Below are positions 60,304-64,000 of a DNA stretch of 64,000 nucleotides, in pieces; within the stretch, counting starts at the first letter, position 1; every line of letters begins with the position of its first letter. The stretch comes from Alteromonas australica (GTDB lineage: Bacteria > Pseudomonadota > Gammaproteobacteria > Enterobacterales > Alteromonadaceae). The stretch lies in contig NZ_CP008849.1 of the NCBI RefSeq assembly GCF_000730385.1, positions 434,001-498,000 of the forward strand, given 5' to 3'. The translations under genes and the position numbers were made by a program. The notes under the pieces are model-generated. The model did no database searches. It saw only the letters and a list, made by a program, of their open reading frames with translations, and had not been told where the DNA came from.

Positions 60304-60438
60304 ATGAACAAAAAGCTTCAGCAGCATTCATCGCCTCGGCGCTGGTGGCAAACACATTGCCCTGTCTGTTTTCGGCTTCGCCTTTACGTGGTCTGGGGCC
60401 TCATCATGATGGTTGTGTATTTTTATGTCTGGCGATAA
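60304..60438 (+). CDS. 44-residue small protein overlapping the DUF2982 gene
   Basis: The 44-codon frame begins with a basic stretch (MNKKLQQHSSPRRWWQTH) and ends in a hydrophobic segment (VVWGLIMMVVYFYVWR). It could be a small membrane peptide. Its last 14 bases overlap the start of the DUF2982 gene in another frame, a common translational-coupling layout. The ribosome site is weak. No family is recognised, so this is a low-confidence prediction. Confidence 0.35.
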   Translation: MNKKLQQHSSPRRWWQTHCPVCFRLRLYVVWGLIMMVVYFYVWR

Positions 60439-61141
60439 CGCTGAACCCATTTATATTCGTGCTGCGTCTAAAAGTAACGGCATTACCTCTATTGTCATTG
60501 GCTTGGTCGGGCTATTTGTTTCTGCACTTTGGTTTGTATTGTTGCCATCTTGGTTGGTATTGGCGGGTATCTTTATTACTAGCGCATCTTTAATCGCCCT
60601 GTTGATAGGCTACTTCAAAGTTCGTGAGCCCGAATTTAGTTTAGAGATGACTCCAGAGCATATTATTTATCGCCATAGATTAGGGCGTTGGCAAATCGAT
60701 TGGGACAACCTGCAGCGGGCTGATTGCCCAAAGGTGAGAGCGGGTCTCACCCACGTAGAGTTAGAAACGGTGGGGTTTAAGCTTAAAGACTACCGCAATT
60801 TTTTGCATTCTATTTCGCCCCGGTTAGCCACCCACTTACTGATGGAGCAACGGCCTCTTTTATTGCAAAACTCAGAGGATAATTGCGCCACGGGCAGTTG
60901 TTATGAGCAGTCTATGTTCGACGACAAGCACTTTACGCTAAGTGACGGCACAGTCCTCACTGGGGTGAAAGCTATGCTGGCAAACCGCATGGTTGAACTT
61001 AGGCGTAGGCTTGGTTTTGATGTGTATATTGCCACGTCCGATATAGATCGCACCCCAACCGAATTTGCTGCGTTAATTGCACAGTGCCAGCAAGCACGTG
61101 CACAATTAAAGCTAGAGACACAATCATCTATCAATGAATAA
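60425..61141 (+). CDS. DUF2982-family membrane protein
   Basis: The 238-residue protein has two membrane segments near its start (about 22-58). A cytoplasmic domain follows with PEFSLEMTPEHIIYRHRLGR and DWDNLQRADCPKVRAG. The C-terminal part has a SCYEQSMFDDKHF segment and ends in a helix. DUF2982 proteins are known from Alteromonadales and related groups, without a known function. I chose ATG 60425 rather than the TTG at 60413. It is convergent with, and overlaps by 11 bases, the sensor kinase gene. It may be co-transcribed with the RND pump. Confidence 0.65.
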   Translation: MSGDNAEPIYIRAASKSNGITSIVIGLVGLFVSALWFVLLPSWLVLAGIFITSASLIALLIGYFKVREPEFSLEMTPEHIIYRHRLGRWQIDWDNLQRADCPKVRAGLTHVELETVGFKLKDYRNFLHSISPRLATHLLMEQRPLLLQNSEDNCATGSCYEQSMFDDKHFTLSDGTVLTGVKAMLANRMVELRRRLGFDVYIATSDIDRTPTEFAALIAQCQQARAQLKLETQSSINE

Positions 61142-64000
61142 TTGATTTTTTACTGTCTATCACCATTTGCTGAGCTTCATTCAGGAAGGTAGGAATGTGC
61201 TCTTCAACAATAAAGTGCTGGCCCAGCTTTAGGGCCGTTTCTAGTTCGTCTGCCAGGTTTTGCAGGCGAGGTACCCCAGTATAGCAACAGGCACCATGAA
61301 GCTTGTGTATCTCCGCTTTTAAACCATTGAAATCGCGTTTTTCCCACAGTGTTCTTATAGTGACGATAGCGTCGGGCAGGAGTTCGATAAAGTCCGTCAG
61401 CAATTCCTTCGCGGCGTCGTGATTTTGGTTTGCCCGCTTGAGGGCAAGCTGCCAATCTATACTTGGTAGCGTAATGTGTGCCGGTTCAACTTGGTGGCAC
61501 CAAGAACGAATTAAGTCGATGAGCTGCGCGAGTTCAATGGGCTTAGGTAAGTAGTCGTCCATTCCTGAGGCGAGAAGCCGCTCTTGCTCTTCTTTAAAGG
61601 CGTGAGCAGTAACCGCAATAATGGGGGTGCCTAAGTTCAATGGCGTTTGTCTAATCCCTCTAGATGCTTGTAAACCGTCCATGCCTGGCATTTGAACATC
61701 CATTAGAATTAGGTCGAACTCTTGGGTTTGACAGCGGCTTACCGCATCCTGCCCACTGTTGGTAGTAATAAGGGTGACAGGAGAACCGTCTAACCAGGTA
61801 TGGAGCAGTTTTAAATTCATGTCCATGTCGTCCACTGCTAATATGCGCGCTTTGGGAAGGGCATTAATTTTCTGCTGCAACGGGTTACGCGTCTGCGTTT
61901 TCTTGCTGTGTACTAAGCCATCTAATTTAGTGGCGGTCATCGGCATTCTAAGTTGCGTATTAAAATGCTGAGTTAAGCTTGGATACTGTGTGAAAGGTTC
62001 TGGACCTGAATACCATAAAATGCGTTTTTTCGCTGGAAACTGTACAAACCGGCTAAGCAAGGTATCTCGCTGGTTCAATTTACTCACAGGAGCGGTAGCC
62101 ATGAAAAAGTCAGGGCATATCGTTAGGTTGGAAAGATAGTCTAACGACTCTACACTGGTAACTTTTGCGCCCAAGCGAGTCAACATAGCTGCACTTGCTC
62201 GTCGTGTGGCGGGTATGGGGTCATAGATAACCACATGTTTGTTCTGCCAGTCAGGGTCGGTACTCAGTGCATATTTTTGGCTTAAATGGTTTGTTCTTAA
62301 CGTCACATTAAAGGTTGAGCCTAAGCCGGGTATACTTTTTAGGGTTAAATCTCCCCGCATCAAGCGCACGAGCTCTCGGCTGATCACTAAACCTAAGCCG
62401 GTGCCTTGATAATTTCGGTTGAGCGCATCGTCTACCTGTGAAAAGGCACTAAAGAGTTTTTTGCGATCTTGGCGGCTTATACCAATGCCAGTATCTTCTA
62501 CCACAATATTGATTTCATGTATGCCATGGGGCAAAGAGCGACCCGATACCGCCAAGGTGATAGTACCTGATGAAGTAAACTTAAGGGCGTTACTCAGCAA
62601 GTTATTAAGGATTTGTTTTATTCTAAATACATCGCCAATCAGCTTTTCTGGTAACGGCGCTACATCAAGGACAAACTCTAATTTTTTGCTGTGCGCAGAC
62701 TTTGCCATGAGAGTGACCATCTCTTCTAACAGCTTGTTAGGTGAAAATGGCTGGTTGTTAATTTGTAGCTTGCCAGCTTCAATTTTAGAAAAGTCTAAAA
62801 CGTCATTCACTATAGTGAGTAGGTTGTCTGCTGCGGTATCGATGATACGCACCTGTTCTTGTTGCTCGGTAGGTAAAGCGGCATTAGTTAACTCACGGCT
62901 AAACCCTAAAATAGCATTCAGCGGAGTTCTGATTTCATGGCTCATATTGGCAAGAAACTGTGATTTAACATTGCTGGCTTTTATGGCGTCTTTGCGGGCA
63001 ATATCCAGCCTGGCGTTTTGCTCTTCTATTAGCTCCATATTGTTGCGTAAATCGTCAGTGGCTTGCGCAACTTCGAGCTCCAATTGGCTTCGGCTTTTCT
63101 CCATAAGCGCCAATGAAAACAAGCCAGATTCAAAAAATACGCCGGCCTGAAAGCAATAGGTGGTGAAGTCATTAGATGGCAATACGCCAATCAAACTTAG
63201 CATGCCAATAATGGCACCCAGCGCCAGCATAGACCATGCAATCATGAAATAACGTGCGGGCTTAAAGTGATTGAAAAAAGCCTCAAAGCCCGCGTAGATA
63301 TAGCTACATATGGCGATTAACCCCACACCATAAACTAAGTTGTTTTTCCATATGGACGGCAGTACATCAGTAAAGCAAATTACACCAACAGCTACCTGCA
63401 CGAAAAGAAGCAGCATAATTATGGGGTGTGCCATGGTCGCGTTTTGTTTGGTTTCTAGGAAGCTAACCGTAAACAAACCAGAGCATATGCCTATAATCAC
63501 AAAAATAAGTTCAGTATGCCCCACCAACCAGGTAGGTATACCTGAGGGAAAGAAAAAGTGGATATGTCCACCCCATACAAATTGCCAGAGGATAACGGCC
63601 AAGATATAGCCGATGTAGGCAATTAGGCTCTTTTCCTTCACGCCAAAGAAAAGCACCAAGTTGTAAACGGCTAAGATAAGTAACCCACCATAAAATAGCC
63701 CCCAAAGCAGGCTGTCCCACTGAAAATAGGTACTATGTAATGGCTCCGGTTGGATTTTGAGGGGAGTAATCAGGCTAGATGACTGGCTTTCTATACGGAT
63801 ATACACGTCAACCCGCTCGGGGTTGGGTAAGTGTACTCTGAAGGTGGGGACGCGAAAGCGTTGCTCTTGCTGGGATTTACCTTGATGGCTTTGGCTAAGG
63901 ACCTTGCCATCTTGAACGAGGTAAAAATCCACTTTATCGAGTTGGCTGAAATTGATGGTGAGCACCCAATCTTCTTCGTTGGTGATATTTGCAAAAGAAG
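61131..64000 (-). CDS. 7TMR-DISM hybrid sensor histidine kinase (5' end outside window)
   Basis: The visible 956 residues are read from the window edge, and the frame stays open there, so the start is missing. Domain order: end of the 7TMR-DISM extracellular domain (to about residue 70), seven membrane spans (about 90-290), and a coiled-coil linker. Next are HisKA with the H box MSHEIRTPLNAILGFS, HATPase_c with GTGLGLVISREL, a receiver with ILAVDDMDMN and DLILMDVQMPGMDGL, and an HPt domain with KLHGACCYTG. This is a BarA/LuxQ-like phosphorelay kinase. The partner response regulator is unknown and not nearby. Confidence 0.93.
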   Translation of the reverse strand, partial: SFANITNEEDWVLTINFSQLDKVDFYLVQDGKVLSQSHQGKSQQEQRFRVPTFRVHLPNPERVDVYIRIESQSSSLITPLKIQPEPLHSTYFQWDSLLWGLFYGGLLILAVYNLVLFFGVKEKSLIAYIGYILAVILWQFVWGGHIHFFFPSGIPTWLVGHTELIFVIIGICSGLFTVSFLETKQNATMAHPIIMLLLFVQVAVGVICFTDVLPSIWKNNLVYGVGLIAICSYIYAGFEAFFNHFKPARYFMIAWSMLALGAIIGMLSLIGVLPSNDFTTYCFQAGVFFESGLFSLALMEKSRSQLELEVAQATDDLRNNMELIEEQNARLDIARKDAIKASNVKSQFLANMSHEIRTPLNAILGFSRELTNAALPTEQQEQVRIIDTAADNLLTIVNDVLDFSKIEAGKLQINNQPFSPNKLLEEMVTLMAKSAHSKKLEFVLDVAPLPEKLIGDVFRIKQILNNLLSNALKFTSSGTITLAVSGRSLPHGIHEINIVVEDTGIGISRQDRKKLFSAFSQVDDALNRNYQGTGLGLVISRELVRLMRGDLTLKSIPGLGSTFNVTLRTNHLSQKYALSTDPDWQNKHVVIYDPIPATRRASAAMLTRLGAKVTSVESLDYLSNLTICPDFFMATAPVSKLNQRDTLLSRFVQFPAKKRILWYSGPEPFTQYPSLTQHFNTQLRMPMTATKLDGLVHSKKTQTRNPLQQKINALPKARILAVDDMDMNLKLLHTWLDGSPVTLITTNSGQDAVSRCQTQEFDLILMDVQMPGMDGLQASRGIRQTPLNLGTPIIAVTAHAFKEEQERLLASGMDDYLPKPIELAQLIDLIRSWCHQVEPAHITLPSIDWQLALKRANQNHDAAKELLTDFIELLPDAIVTIRTLWEKRDFNGLKAEIHKLHGACCYTGVPRLQNLADELETALKLGQHFIVEEHIPTFLNEAQQMVIDSKKSIIH

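Overview
This 64 kb window looks like chromosomal DNA of a marine gammaproteobacterium of the Alteromonas type. The 16S rRNA variable regions read like Alteromonas, and the housekeeping genes (S10 operon, acnA, gpmA, waaA, mrcB, hrpB, glnK-amtB, pyrB-hemL) are gammaproteobacterial. I see no phage, insertion sequence, plasmid or CRISPR. Most of the window is ordinary core genome, so the unusual signals are junctions, regulatory sites and a few odd proteins.

Layout. Positions 1-2926 hold a three-gene periplasmic sugar-oxidation cassette: a GMC-family FAD dehydrogenase (cut by the window edge), its Tat-signal small subunit, and a DUF1080 3-keto-disaccharide hydrolase family protein. Seventeen bases later comes a 5' fragment of tuf. 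It runs without a break into a copy of the 3' end of 23S rRNA and its spacer, and then into a complete 16S-23S-5S operon (3718-8513). This operon has no tRNA in its internal spacer and no recognisable rrn promoter or leader in front. From 8640 to 15348 lie a PH-domain membrane protein, gpmA, acnA and an orphan GspE/PulE-type ATPase with an N-terminal GAF domain.

The complete S10 ribosomal protein operon (rpsJ to rpsQ, 15789-20726) follows, with a promoter and an attenuator-like leader. It ends at a strong terminator, and the spc operon does not follow. Next come envelope sugar genes (GT4 and GT9 glycosyltransferases, divergent waaA), a candidate small RNA, a Na+/H+ antiporter, a lipoprotein, a chemoreceptor, a Dcp-like peptidase, YgjV-like and other membrane proteins, purU, thpR with an inserted segment, an unrecognised secreted protein, hrpB, an MltB-type transglycosylase and mrcB.

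The last third (43.4-64 kb) holds small secreted and membrane proteins, a DUF808 protein, an AraC regulator next to an EamA exporter, a TonB-like protein, and glnK-amtB with an NtrC/sigma-54 control region. After these come a gamma-glutamyltransferase family protein, a DyP-type peroxidase that lacks the usual catalytic Asp, pyrB-hemL, a TetR regulator divergent from an RND efflux pair, a DUF2982 protein, and a 7TMR-DISM hybrid histidine kinase cut by the window end.

The most striking observation is the tuf/23S/16S junction, which is either a real recombination between multicopy genes or an assembly chimera. Other leads are the NtrC/sigma-54 architecture, the altered DyP active site, the possible ncRNA after waaA, and the thpR insertion.
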